Positions 12,995 through 21,847 of a DNA stretch of 64,000 nt are shown in pieces. The translations under genes were made by a program, and so were the position numbers. Under the pieces are notes generated by a model. That model did not search any database and had not been told where the DNA came from. It saw only the letters and a list, made by a program, of their open reading frames with translations. The stretch is from the NCBI GenBank assembly GCA_014281115.1, contig JACONQ010000016.1, positions 310,001-374,000 on the forward strand, given 5' to 3'. This stretch comes from Laburnicola sp. R22_1. Taxonomy: Eukaryota; Ascomycota; Dothideomycetes; Pleosporales; Didymosphaeriaceae. How positions within the stretch are numbered: position 1 is the stretch's first letter; each line of letters begins with the position of its first letter.

Positions 12995-13147
12995 TGTGAT
13001 AGATTTTAGGTGATTACGTCAGCGGTGCTGTGATTACGTCAGCGCCTTGGCCCGTGCTCTACTCAGGAGTATACGGGGCTCCCATAGCTCAATAGTTACA
13101 ATCAACAATTGCCTCAACTTTCGACTAAGGATCTCAACGATCCAACA
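12995..13147 (+). repeat. 3' LTR, family B copia, not RIP-mutated
   Basis: 153 bp, TGTGATAG...GATCCAACA. It keeps its CpA, TpG and CpG sites, unlike its partner at 2250-2402, and borders the gene island. Confidence 0.9.
13011..13044 (+). promoter_or_regulatory. Two direct repeats with ATF/CREB-like core in the LTR
   Basis: TGATTACGTCAGCG occurs at 13011-13024 and again at 13031-13044. Its complement contains TGACGTAA, the core bound by fungal ATF/CREB-type bZIP factors. In the RIP-mutated LTRs these cores are destroyed (ACGTTA, ATGTTA). A role as an LTR enhancer is inference. Confidence 0.45.
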
Positions 13148-13736
13148 AAATACAATCATTCATAGAGCAGCTCGCAAGCACCACCACAGAACGCGGCTAT
13201 ACCGCTATCTCTCTAGGAGGCGTTAGGGCTTGTAAAGGTAAGCGAGACACTGTTGGAGAATAGGAAGAAGAAGAAGTGATGATAATGGACGCGGATCCTG
13301 ACGCAAGTCGTGGTTGGGTGATGACTAATGATGTGCCAAGCGCGCCACCTCACCAACTCTTCCTTTCTGTGAAATGATTGCTATAGCTTCATTCAAGAGC
13401 TGCACGGTACAGCATTGAGAAGCAAGGCAAAGGAGCCAAGCACACTCCTGTCCCAAAGGTAACGTCCTTGTGACAGAATGGCATTTTACTCTCGAAACAG
13501 AACCCGTTCTGGAAGAAGCTAATGGACTTCTTAAATATAGACCTCCATCCACTTGGATTAATATTATGGATAAGGTCCAAAATCAAGTTTTAGAGGCGGT
13601 TAATCTTTAGAACAAGGAATTTCTCCTCATAATAATTGGAATATCGATTTTGGAAACTAGGGTGCCCAGAAGGCGCTGAATGCGACCGTAGGAATGCTTG
13701 GGGATATCTAGATCAAAGAAGATCGGAATAGCCTCG
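13148..13736. other. Island edge, no gene recognised
   Basis: 589 bases of normal composition between the copia 3' LTR and the Myb-like gene. Short minus-strand frames (13325-13586) look random. It may hold the 3' flank of the Myb-like gene. Confidence 0.4.
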
Positions 13737-14348
13737 TTAGTATTCCTTCTGCAATGTATAGTACCGCAGTTTTACTGCGCCCGGTGTCCTATCTGGGAAG
13801 CGTTTACATATCTCTTTCCACTCCATACCCTGGTTATCCCTTAATGAGAGTAAACGCACTTCGTCCGACTCTAGCCATGGCCTGCGCTTTTGTTTGCCGT
13901 GCGTTTCTGTGCCTTCCTCTTCCTTCTCGCTCTTTTCGTCCCAGTCGTCATCTGAGTAGTTCTTTTCATGTTTGGCAACATCACTGTGGGAAATGCTCAT
14001 CCAGTCCGCATTTAAGCTTCCGCGACTGCAAGGGTCGGATGCACCACCTTCATACCGGCACCCTACCAGCATCCACGAATCTGGCGATAGCTGGGTCATG
14101 CGGATGACTTTGCCTTCTCCGCCGAGGAATCTATGACCTAAGGCGGCAGGGTTGGGAGACCGTTTCGAGTCGTGGGAACGGATACTTTCCATTATAATCG
14201 ACGAGCCGTTTGGGACAGCGCAGAGCTTGAGATCGGTTATCTGATAAGACATGTCGAGGCTGGATCCATGATTGATGCTGCTCCCGTCTCCAGCCTTTGT
14301 TCCTGGAGACGATGTTTGTGGGGAGTAAGACTGAGTCGCGATGTCCAT
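13737..14348 (-). CDS. Small Myb/SANT-like domain protein
   Basis: I chose ATG 14348 (MDIATQSYSP), because the longer frame up to 14420 has no ATG and runs into the neighbouring thioesterase piece. This gives about 203 residues. The N-terminal 110 residues are Ser/Pro-rich and unremarkable. Residues about 125-155 are acidic (DDDWDEKSEKEEEG) followed by basic KQKRR, a possible nuclear signal. The last 50 residues form a Myb/SANT-like fold, with spaced aromatics WLESDEVRLL, MEWKEICKRFPDRT and VKLRYY typical of such domains in fungi. It may bind DNA. No intron is evident. The 72-bp gap to the divergent frame at 14420 is too short for a normal promoter and hints at a rearrangement. Function is unknown. 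Confidence 0.6.
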   Translation of the reverse strand: MDIATQSYSPQTSSPGTKAGDGSSINHGSSLDMSYQITDLKLCAVPNGSSIIMESIRSHDSKRSPNPAALGHRFLGGEGKVIRMTQLSPDSWMLVGCRYEGGASDPCSRGSLNADWMSISHSDVAKHEKNYSDDDWDEKSEKEEEGTETHGKQKRRPWLESDEVRLLSLRDNQGMEWKEICKRFPDRTPGAVKLRYYTLQKEY

Positions 14349-14398
14349 CCTGGGAGTATCGCAGGTGTTACGAAAGCTAGCCAAAAAGCACGGCTTAA

Positions 14399-14764
14399 AG
14401 AAGATACACCCCCGCGCCAATGACCGCAGCGGAGCGACCCGCTAAGACAGCCGTGATCTGGGCGGAGCGCGGTCTTGTCAACCGTGTGTCGGACGATGCT
14501 GTGCTGATGCAGAAGTTTGTGGAACAAGGCGTTCCTACGAAGCCTTACCCTGGCTTTATGGAGGATTCTAAGTTCGGCACGTTTGCGTGTCTGGTGCCGG
14601 ATAAGGGCGAAAATTTGGCGCCGAATGGCTGGGAGAAGTATACGGGTGGGGAGGTCATGGCGTTGTCGGTGGATGGGGATCATTTTGACTTGCCGATGCC
14701 GTCGCATGTGGGAGTTTTGCAAGAGAGGATGGAGAAAGCTTTTGTGTACTTTTCTGAGGGTTAG
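14399..14764 (+). pseudogene. C-terminal thioesterase-domain fragment of a polyketide synthase
   Basis: The frame opens after a TAA at 14396. The first ATG is 14420 and the stop ends at 14764, giving 114 residues. The translated piece resembles the end of the thioesterase domain of fungal polyketide synthases: KTAVIWAERGL (strand plus loop), then NGWEKYTGGEV, then DGDHFDLPMPSHV with the catalytic His of GDHF, and a final helix. The Ser nucleophile and all upstream domains (KS, AT, ACP) are missing. It therefore cannot work alone and is best read as the 3' relic of a lost or rearranged secondary-metabolite gene. The codons are intact and not RIP-mutated, so it lost its 5' part by deletion or recombination. 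The family call is from memory of these domains. Confidence 0.6.
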
Positions 14765-15882
14765 GGTAACGTTAGCTTGTATCGGCGGTACAATCAAGTG
14801 TTTCAATGTGTTAAGAAAGATAGTTTTGTGGGACATCTGTGATGTTGCTGAACATGCAAGTATCTTAGCTTGAAGACACTCGTAGTTCTTCGTGAGGCGT
14901 TTTCAAAAGTACTTGGTTAAGTGACAAGGCCCTTTCAACTGAAGTTTCATTGGTAAAGTAAGCAACCGAGCTTGACGCCGGGTGTTTTCGGAGCCACTTG
15001 CGACTTTCGTGTGATTTCTCAATATGTCGTTCATTATTGGGCGATTGGCTGTCGATACAAGGCCCGTTTTTGTTGTGATCTAGTAGAAAGTTAGAAGTCC
15101 TTCTACGAAGTGACTACATCGTAAGTCACACGACTGGAACCAGAAGGGAGATGCGTAAATCTCCAGTGCAAGCGAGTATAACGCATGAATGCGTAGCAAT
15201 CGATTTGCAGGGATGCATATTATCACGTGACTCTATTGGTAGAAATAAGCGCCCGGCTTCCACGCGAACCAATTAGACGCGGAGTCTGCGGAGTCTCCGG
15301 ACCCAAACAATCAACAATAGGCGGCAAATGTAACAGTTGAGAGACAACTCATTGTTGGGGTGAACCGCTCAGGCGGATCAGCTAACCAATTGTTTGGCGC
15401 AGAATGGTCCAACATTGCCGCCGACTCTAGCAACCTTGCAGCACGCTTGACGTCCATTAGTTGGACGCTCTAAAAATACTCAGAGATACTTTAGACCAGG
15501 GAAATTGGAGGACGACCGCTGCTTCCAAGCGCTACTGATTGCGGGAGAAATCGTACGTGGAAATAGGAGATCACTATCGTCTATTGATTGCTAGGCAACA
15601 GTGGCTGTTTTGTGGGTTGGTTCGCTGCAAGCCATGTCACTTCCGCTGAGTGGTCGCCGGGATGGTGGTCCACGCTGCGACATAAATGAGCATCTGCCCC
15701 CATTCTGAAGCGTCAATGGGATCTGGATCCGCTCCACACACATTCTTTCCAACTTCGTTTTCTTCTGCTTCCAGGCTGTGCCTGCTTTGAATTCAACAGT
15801 GCTGTGCACTTACTACCACTTTCATAAAATACATAAAATCAAAAACTACGACCAACCAACCTAATATTGCAATACCGACAAC
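14765..15882. other. Intergenic region upstream of the repeat-peptide precursor
   Basis: About 1.1 kb. Contains CCAAT-type boxes near 15268 and 15385, a TATA-like CTAAAAATA at 15470-15478, and an A-rich stretch just before the ATG at 15883. No convincing coding frame; the minus frame at 15591-15809 looks random. Confidence 0.45.
15279..15299 (+). promoter_or_regulatory. CGG-N5-CCG palindrome with tandem GCGGAGTCT
   Basis: GCGGAGTCT is repeated in tandem (15279-15287, 15288-15296) and the second copy forms CGGAGTCTCCG (15289-15299). CGG inverted repeats of this kind are typical sites of fungal Zn(II)2Cys6 regulators. It lies about 590 bp upstream of the repeat-peptide precursor; that it controls this gene is inference. 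Confidence 0.4.
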
Positions 15883-16557
15883 ATGCATGCCACTCTACTC
15901 TTTCTCGTTACGTCTTTCGCGGCTTCCATCGTCGCAGCACCTGTGCCAATCGATCAGGTGTCCCCCGTCGAAAGTCCTGAGCCATTGATGGTTCGCGAAG
16001 CGAATGGAGAAGCGGTTTCTCCCGTTCTTGACGTTCTGAAGCGCGAGATTCTCGAAAGATTAGACGCCATTGTCCAGAGGTCTACCCTCGAAGACGACCA
16101 ACTTGATACGGACGACGGCTTTGATACAGAGGATGACGACCAGCTCGATACAGCCGACGTCTTTGATGAAGAGAACGAAGATCTTGATATAGTCAACGAC
16201 AAGCGCGGAACCAGGCCGTCGATCAGGTATCCGCAGAATCAAAAGCGCGGAACTCGGTCATCCGTCAGATATCCCCAGAATCAGAAGCGCGGAACTAGGC
16301 CCTCAGTCAGGTACACGCAGAACCAAAGGCGCGGAACCAGGTCGTCAGTCAGGTATGCCCAGAACCAGAAGCGCGGAACTAGGTCGTCAGTCAGGTATGC
16401 CCAGAACCAGAAGCGCGGAACTAGGTCGTCAGTCAGATATCCACAGAATCAAAGACGTGGAACCAGGTCGTCAGTCAGGTATCCGCAGAACCAAAAGCGC
16501 GATCTAGAATTCGACTCCGTTGTAGCGAATATCGTCTCAGATTCAAACGATGAGTAG
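15883..16557 (+). CDS. Secreted precursor with seven Kex2-type 14-residue repeats
   Basis: 224 residues, one exon, ATG in good context (ACAACATGC). Residues 1-19 are a clear signal peptide (MHATLLFLVTSFAASIVAA). Residues 20-106 form a proregion with a KR at 53-54 and a strongly acidic stretch at 69-106. From 109 to 206 there are seven tandem repeats of 14 residues, consensus GTRSSVRYPQNQKR. Position 4 is S or P, 6 is V or I, 9 is P, T or A, and the dibasic end is KR or RR. A KR at 107-108 precedes the first, so all seven cores (12 residues, each with one Tyr and two Arg) would be released by a Kex2-like protease in the Golgi, with trimming of the basic ends. An acidic tail of 18 residues follows. 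The layout matches fungal Kex2-processed repeat proteins, including RiPP precursors of the dikaritin class. I do not recognise this core. No UstYa-type oxidase lies in the island, so a linear secreted peptide is equally possible. Confidence 0.85.
   Translation: MHATLLFLVTSFAASIVAAPVPIDQVSPVESPEPLMVREANGEAVSPVLDVLKREILERLDAIVQRSTLEDDQLDTDDGFDTEDDDQLDTADVFDEENEDLDIVNDKRGTRPSIRYPQNQKRGTRSSVRYPQNQKRGTRPSVRYTQNQRRGTRSSVRYAQNQKRGTRSSVRYAQNQKRGTRSSVRYPQNQRRGTRSSVRYPQNQKRDLEFDSVVANIVSDSNDE
16207..16500 (+). repeat. Seven 42-bp coding repeats (peptide cores)
   Basis: Seven tandem in-frame units of 42 bp encode the repeated peptide with its dibasic end. Units vary mainly at silent sites and at core residues 4, 6 and 9. 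Purifying selection on the constant positions is an inference from this pattern. Confidence 0.9.
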
Positions 16558-17905
16558 GGACGCAGGACGGACGTGGATAGGGTACTTTGGCTTTTCGTTT
16601 TCTTGTTGTTTCAACATATATGTCGTCTTGAAACAGAGAATGTCTGGTTCTGGAATCTTGAATGCATTGTTGTTTTGAAATCTCCATGTCTCACTATTTG
16701 TCATTAAAACTGAGCAATGGTGGCAATTGAGCATAACAATACCCGCATGGGTGATATAACTGCATACTATGTCACACTATTGGACGGCCCGGTACCATAG
16801 GTAGCGTGATGTATGTCGGAGCAAAAGGCTAACCTTCCACTCCTAAGAATAGAAGAATAATGAACCGTCACAATGTAGGAAGAGTGGATGACAGAATGTA
16901 TGATTTTCAGTCGATCGAAACCACTGAATAATTTTTCACGCTTTCTAATCGGACTTAGTTGTGGCACTATCATGTGTTCCACTACTGTAATATATCATTG
17001 GATCAGGCTTCAGCCACACCCATCATATGACAACGAAATGCACGGGCAGAGCCGCGCGCGGTGAGCATGCGGTGATATGTGGAAAAAAAAATCCGCAAGA
17101 TACCGTGGGACAATTGATTAAGCGCGCGTACCGACAAAGATGATGCAATAACATGTCGATGCCCTTGTAGCTGTCGCTACTGCATGCTTAGCATGATGAA
17201 TATGCCCATACAATAATTCTTTAAGCTTTTCAGATGACCTGATCGACTCGGCCATCTCGTCGTCAAGTTGCATGGGTTACTGCCGTTTCCGCGGACGACG
17301 CGCGTGTTCCGCCAATCAGACAAGGTTCTAAAAATACGCCGGCGCGTAAAAATCCCGCGACGACAGCGAGCGATCATCACCAATCGCTCAACGAACACCT
17401 CACTTATCTCCATCGTGCTATGTACCCTTTACGCCTAGGCTGATCTACCATATTCAGCTTGATTTGTCCGGTTTTTGTATCAGATCTACATACCGCGCCG
17501 CAATGTTGCTTAAGCCACAGGAGCCTGCACATGACCTTGGCCCAGGCAACTCATCCCGGCGCTTACACAAGGCCTCTACAGGCTGGGTGAGTTCGGTGAC
17601 CTCCTTCTGCATATCCTGATGTCGATGTTGTACTTTCAGCCTGATTGCTTGGCATGTGGGCATGAGGCGTAGACCAAATGCTGCGCGTACGCTTCGCAAT
17701 GACTGGAGGCTCGGAGCGGCAATCGTATTTGCAAGCATCGGGAGCATAGGTAGGGTAACAGGTATGTTTTATGTTTCATGCCGTTGGTGGTAGATCGATA
17801 ACTGTCGGGTTCCTATATGCAATTCGGATTCTTTCACCTCTCACAATCTCTTCGTCACACATCTACTACGAAGGCAGTAGGGCCACTGGTCTGGTTCTCT
17901 GGTCG
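16558..17905. other. Intergenic region, no clear gene
   Basis: About 1.35 kb of normal composition. It holds a CCAAT box (17312-17316) 12 bp before a TATA-like CTAAAAATA (17328-17336), but no convincing frame follows. A 97-codon minus frame (17747-17454) has a leucine-rich start and a charged middle that could be coiled, but I do not recognise it. Confidence 0.4.
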
Positions 17906-17950
17906 CCTTGTTTCTTCTTTCCTTTTCCTTCTTTCTTTTCTTTCTATTTA
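17906..17950 (+). promoter_or_regulatory. Pyrimidine-rich tract before the DUF3176 gene
   Basis: A 45-base run of almost only C and T directly precedes CAATGCC. Such CT tracts mark transcription starts of many filamentous-fungal genes. Confidence 0.4.
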
Positions 17951-17952
17951 CA

Positions 17953-20495
17953 ATGCCTAAGTCGTCTCCTCTGTCTCCATTGTGGACCCGAAAATCGGAT
18001 ATCCTGATATACCTCGACACAGGCGACAAACGCGAGAAAATCTGTCAGACCTGTGGAACTAGTTCAAGAGATCATCCGATACATTGCGTTATCACAACTT
18101 CGCCGGCGCCTCTTTCGTACCACTCAACTGCGTCGTCCACTTCTTCCCCAAGAAACCTTGCAGTTCCAGTCCTCAGTCTAGAAACGTCACGCCGCGGGCC
18201 CTGTGTTCAGCCTCCTCGCCCTGCGCTTCGATTCGATGTTCGATCCGACGCGGAAGGAAGAGCGCGCGCGCGCTCTCGCCGATCAACATATTCACCTCTG
18301 TCACCGGTAACAACAATAAATAACATCGACTATGGACGGAATAGTTATGCCAGCGGAAAATCACGTCCGAACACACCAGTGGACGATATCGACTGCATAA
18401 GGAGGAGTAAGCTGGGGCTGGGGATCGTAGAAGCACCGTTCAACCCCGATCCAAGTCCGATACGATCCCCAGGTAGCGAAAAACTTGCCAACGCCGAGAA
18501 AGGCGAGTTTGTCGGGAAGAAATCGTCGCCCAACCTTGCACAAGGCATCGAGCAAAAGCTTTGGAGCTACAGTGCTTCAAGCAATGTTGCGAAGCGCTGG
18601 TTGCTCGAAATCATCAGCTGGCTACTGAGCGCATTGTGTATGTGCACGATAATCGTTATTTTGGTCTTGCTTCAGGACAAGCCCCTGCCGAGGAGCTGGC
18701 CCATGAACATTACACTGAACACCTATATTGCTGTGCTCTCAAGAGTAGCCTCTGCTTCCCTTATGCTTCCGGTTTCTGAGGCCATTGGTCAACTAAAATG
18801 GTAAGACAACCCACAGATGTAAGGTGGGCGTATCTTATACTGACTTCATACCCGTGCTTTAGGAGCTGGTTTCAAGGTCGTTCAAGAAAGATGTGGGACT
18901 TTGAATTATTTGACAATGCTTCTCGAGGCCCCTGGGGATCATTCATGCTTCTTATTCGCACCAAGGGTACCACACTGGCCGCACTTGGTGCTGTCGTCAC
19001 AATCTTTGTGATGGTGATGGACCCATTCTTTCAACAAGTGGTTCGATATCCTCAGCGCATGGTGCTTCAAGCACAGAACAGTTCAATTCCTGTGGTTACA
19101 CGATACGAACCTCATTTCCTCAAAGAGATGCAATTAGGGTTAGAGGTTGTGAATCCTAATCCGGATATAGATGCGATCGCCGAAAAGTTTTTCTTCGATA
19201 CTGGGGTCCCTGGAAGTGTTGCAGAAGTGCCGGTGTCTTGCCCAGGAATTGATTGTACCTGGGAGCCTTATGAGACGCTTGGAGTCTGTAGCGAGTGCGT
19301 GGACGTAGTCGATATGCTCGACTTCGACTGTCTTCCTGGACAGTTGGACTGGATCCAGAACTCAACTAACTCTATCCGTTTTAAAAATGGAACCATGTGC
19401 GGGTGGTTTTTCAATTCAACCAGTGAGAACCGAATGCTCATGCTAGGCTACCAAGCAGATCCCGCTACAAATCGATCTTCGGGCGAGATTCTGACCACCC
19501 GTCTCTTGTCACTTATTACCAACAACAACCGATTTCCGTTATTTGGCGGGTCTATTAATTTCAAACATGTCCGAAATCCAATCACTGATTTCGTGATTGT
19601 CTCAACTTCGGATGGCCCAGACCAAGAAAGCATCTTGAGGAGCATTTCTCCACACCAAAAGCCACGAGCCTTGGAGTGCATCTTGTCATGGTGCGTTAAG
19701 ACAATTGAGTCCTCATATCATGATGCGATATATACAGAAAGTGAAAAACGCCGCTTCATCAACACCACTGCGGGACCGTACCCATGGACCTTTGTCCCGA
19801 CCGAGGACCCTGAAGCCCTGGGCACAGAACAATACTTGCAGGACATTACGGTGGATCCACATGTGTCCGATGGTCACGACAATGTTCCCAGCTATGGAGC
19901 TTCGAACAGCACAGTTTACAACGTCGTCATCGCTTTTGATGATTATTTACCCTCATTTGCGACTCTCGCAGACAACTCTTCAAAGCCACTTTTGAAATAT
20001 CAAACTTACTTGGCGGATCCGTTTCTCCGAGAATTCCCAAAGAACCCATGGGCACCACCGAACAACGTGACAAATCACATGGAACGCTTCGCAACTGCAA
20101 TGACCAATATTATGCGTCAGTCGAGCAACGAAGCGGCTTTTGGCAAGTCTTTCAGCGAGGAAACATACATTGGAGTTCGTTGGGCATGGCTCTCTATACC
20201 CCTCGCACTGCTCGTATTAACCTTGATCTTCCTTCTGGGCACTGTTATTCGTTCTTCGATGGAGAACGATCGCGTTGGCGTTTGGAAGAATTCAGCTATT
20301 GCGACGCTTCTCTACGGATTACCCGACGAAATGCAACAGAAAATCACTGCATCGCAAGGGCAAGGGCAAGCTACACCGAGATCAAGGGCAAAAGAGCTGA
20401 ATGTGAGAATGCTTCCTACGAAAGATTGGCGCATCTCAGGACATATTCTATCTCCCATTGTACGTAAACCGAAGCCGCCACCAGGTTGGATTTAA
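17953..20495 (+). CDS. DUF3176-family fungal membrane protein (one intron)
   Basis: CDS is joined from 17953-18800 and 18863-20495, with an intron of 62 bp (GTAAGA...CTTTAG). It joins TG and G into the tryptophan of QLKWSWFQ and restores the frame; the unspliced frame stops at 18804. The product has 826 residues. The first 200 are polar and Ser/Pro/Arg-rich, probably cytosolic. Transmembrane segments follow at about residues 220-243 (IISWLLSALCMCTIIVILVL) and 260-283, then the conserved SRGPWGSFMLL segment, a third membrane helix (TLAALGAVVTIFVMVM), and a long outer domain with several NxT/S sites and Cys pairs (CPGIDCTWEPY, LGVCSECVDV). The last helix is WAWLSIPLALLVLTLIFLLG, followed by a short basic tail. 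This is the DUF3176 layout; its biochemical role is unknown. It could sit in the plasma membrane. No RIP damage. Confidence 0.85.
18801..18862 (+). other. Intron of the DUF3176 gene
   Basis: 62 bp, GTAAGA at the 5' end, CTTTAG at the 3' end, and an ACTGAC branch-site-like motif about 20 bp upstream of the acceptor. Splicing joins the two long frames exactly. Confidence 0.8.
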
Positions 20496-20914
20496 GAGAT
20501 TTCGGAACAAAAAGCAAAAGTTATACCTAGGGCGGGCGCGTTACGTTAATGAATAATCAATGTGCTATAACTAATGAATGAGATTCTTTCTATATCATGA
20601 TGGTGTACAGAACCTCCAGTAATTGGATCGATCTGGCACGATGACCTAAGGCTATCTATCTATACAGAATTGTAGCTCAAGTTGAGTCTAATTGTTTGTT
20701 TTGAATCTTTGTTGAGAATTCTGCATGGAGATCCCGTTAGTTTTCCCGGTTTGACAGGTTGAGTTTGTTAACAATCCAGATGCTTGTACTATCAAACCCC
20801 ACACTTGACGTTTATATCTCTCGACCAATGGTCCTGTTTCTTCCATTTCAGGCATACTATCTTCTGTGTGCCTCTCGACACTGGCAGTTCGCGCATCGCT
20901 TAGCGCTCACCAAA
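20496..20914. other. Intergenic region
   Basis: 419 bases between the DUF3176 gene and the methyltransferase-like gene. Nothing recognisable beyond a possible promoter. An in-frame extension upstream of ATG 20915 exists but lacks family-like sequence. Confidence 0.4.
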
Positions 20915-21847
20915 ATGGCCACCCTCGACTCCCTCAAACAAGCCCTCAGGCTCGAAGCTCCCCCAAAATGTACCCCGCTGTCCGACACAGAGTACGCGTC
21001 CGGTTTCGAACGCTTGGTGCGAGGCTCCGGCATAAACACATACGACACCTTCATCGTCCCCCAGCTAACCCAACTCTTCCTCACTCTCCTCCGTTCGCGG
21101 GCCAAACTCTCGGTCCTAGAAATCGCGCCTGGAGTCAAGAGCGTACTTGGATTCCTCCCTGACTATTTCCGGCGGAAGGTTAGGGTATACACTGCGTATG
21201 AGCCGAACGGCGTATATGCTACGGACTTGGAGGAATGGCTTGAGTCTACGACAGGGGAGGCTGGGGTGCCGTTCTCGGAGCTGGAGGAGCCGTTCGATGT
21301 CCGCCACAAGGCGTCCGAGATGGATCACAGCACAAGCCACGACCCAGGAGCGTGTACGGACGAGAAATACGGCGTTGTGTTGTTCTGCAATAGTATGTAC
21401 GACATGGAACCTAAGAGCGCGGACATCGAACAGGCGCTGCGAATGCTAGAATCACAGGAAGGCATGGTCGTTGTGTTCTACCGGCATGGGAGTCTACAGC
21501 TTAATGGGTTGGTGTGTCATCGAACGGCCTCGTTCCTGACAGGGGTCACCCTTGTGGCAGATAAGGACGCTGTGTTGGACAAATTTGCGAGTTTTCTCGC
21601 TGGATGCAGCGTGCCAGAGGGGGACACAGTGCGAGCGAAATGGTGCGAAGTGTGTCGAGCTTTGGGTGGGCGCGAAGAATCCCACCAAGGCCAGCTTTCT
21701 TTCAGTTCGCCTATAATCATGGCAGCGTTTACGAAGAGTGCGACTGCTTTACCGGAGCTAAAATCACTGGTACCATCAGTGGAAAGCCGAATAATCAAGA
21801 ATCGAGAGGCTCGTCTCAACCACCCTGCCTCACTCGTTAGCAGATAA
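20915..21847 (+). CDS. Methyltransferase-like module, probably truncated before an FAD domain
   Basis: 310 residues from ATG 20915 (AAAATGG; MATLDSLKQAL). The core has a SAM-binding-like motif, VLEIAPGVKSVLGFLP near residue 69, then VRVYTAYEPNG, and an acidic/aromatic strand YGVVLFCNSMYDME near residue 155, followed by GMVVVFYRHGSL. From memory, ascomycetes have longer proteins in which this module precedes a PCMH-type FAD-binding oxidoreductase domain, with a linker like KNREARLNHPAS at the junction. Here the frame stops six codons after that linker, where DNA associated with the hAT element begins. So the FAD part seems lost. The module may still fold alone. It lacks introns and RIP-type stops. 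Truncation is inference; the start could lie further upstream. Confidence 0.6.
   Translation: MATLDSLKQALRLEAPPKCTPLSDTEYASGFERLVRGSGINTYDTFIVPQLTQLFLTLLRSRAKLSVLEIAPGVKSVLGFLPDYFRRKVRVYTAYEPNGVYATDLEEWLESTTGEAGVPFSELEEPFDVRHKASEMDHSTSHDPGACTDEKYGVVLFCNSMYDMEPKSADIEQALRMLESQEGMVVVFYRHGSLQLNGLVCHRTASFLTGVTLVADKDAVLDKFASFLAGCSVPEGDTVRAKWCEVCRALGGREESHQGQLSFSSPIIMAAFTKSATALPELKSLVPSVESRIIKNREARLNHPASLVSR

Larger units (their letters stand above)
2250..13147 (+). mobile_element. Ty1/copia LTR retrotransposon, family B, complete but RIP-degraded and split
   Basis: The element has 153-bp LTRs (2250-2402 and 12995-13147), a primer-binding site at 2403, a polypurine tract at 12981-12994, and a five-base target duplication AAATA (2245-2249 and 13148-13152). 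Without the nested element (2817-8301 including one TSD) its length is about 5.4 kb, normal for Ty1/copia. Domain order gag, integrase, reverse transcriptase, RNase H identifies copia. All domains carry stops of the RIP type. The right LTR is not mutated while the left one is, so the mutated block ends abruptly near 12990. Confidence 0.92.

Noticed and set aside
14237..14836. 199-codon minus frame overlapping the thioesterase and Myb regions
   Set aside because: It is the antisense shadow of the two better supported frames.
16207..16500. CRISPR-like array (seven 42-bp repeats)
   Set aside because: The repeats are in frame, encode a peptide with dibasic ends and have no spacers; the organism is a fungus.
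15883..16557. Alpha-type mating pheromone precursor
   Set aside because: Layout is similar, but the cores lack the Trp/Cys/Pro-Gly pattern of ascomycete alpha-pheromones and have two Arg and one Tyr.
17454..17747. 97-codon minus frame as a gene
   Set aside because: No family, no promoter arrangement and no codon evidence beyond being open; kept only as a remark in the intergenic entry.
17953..20495. DUF3176 gene as a UstYa-type oxidase partner of the peptide gene
   Set aside because: UstYa (DUF3328) proteins are short with HxxHC motifs after one membrane helix; this protein is much longer with several helices and lacks those motifs.
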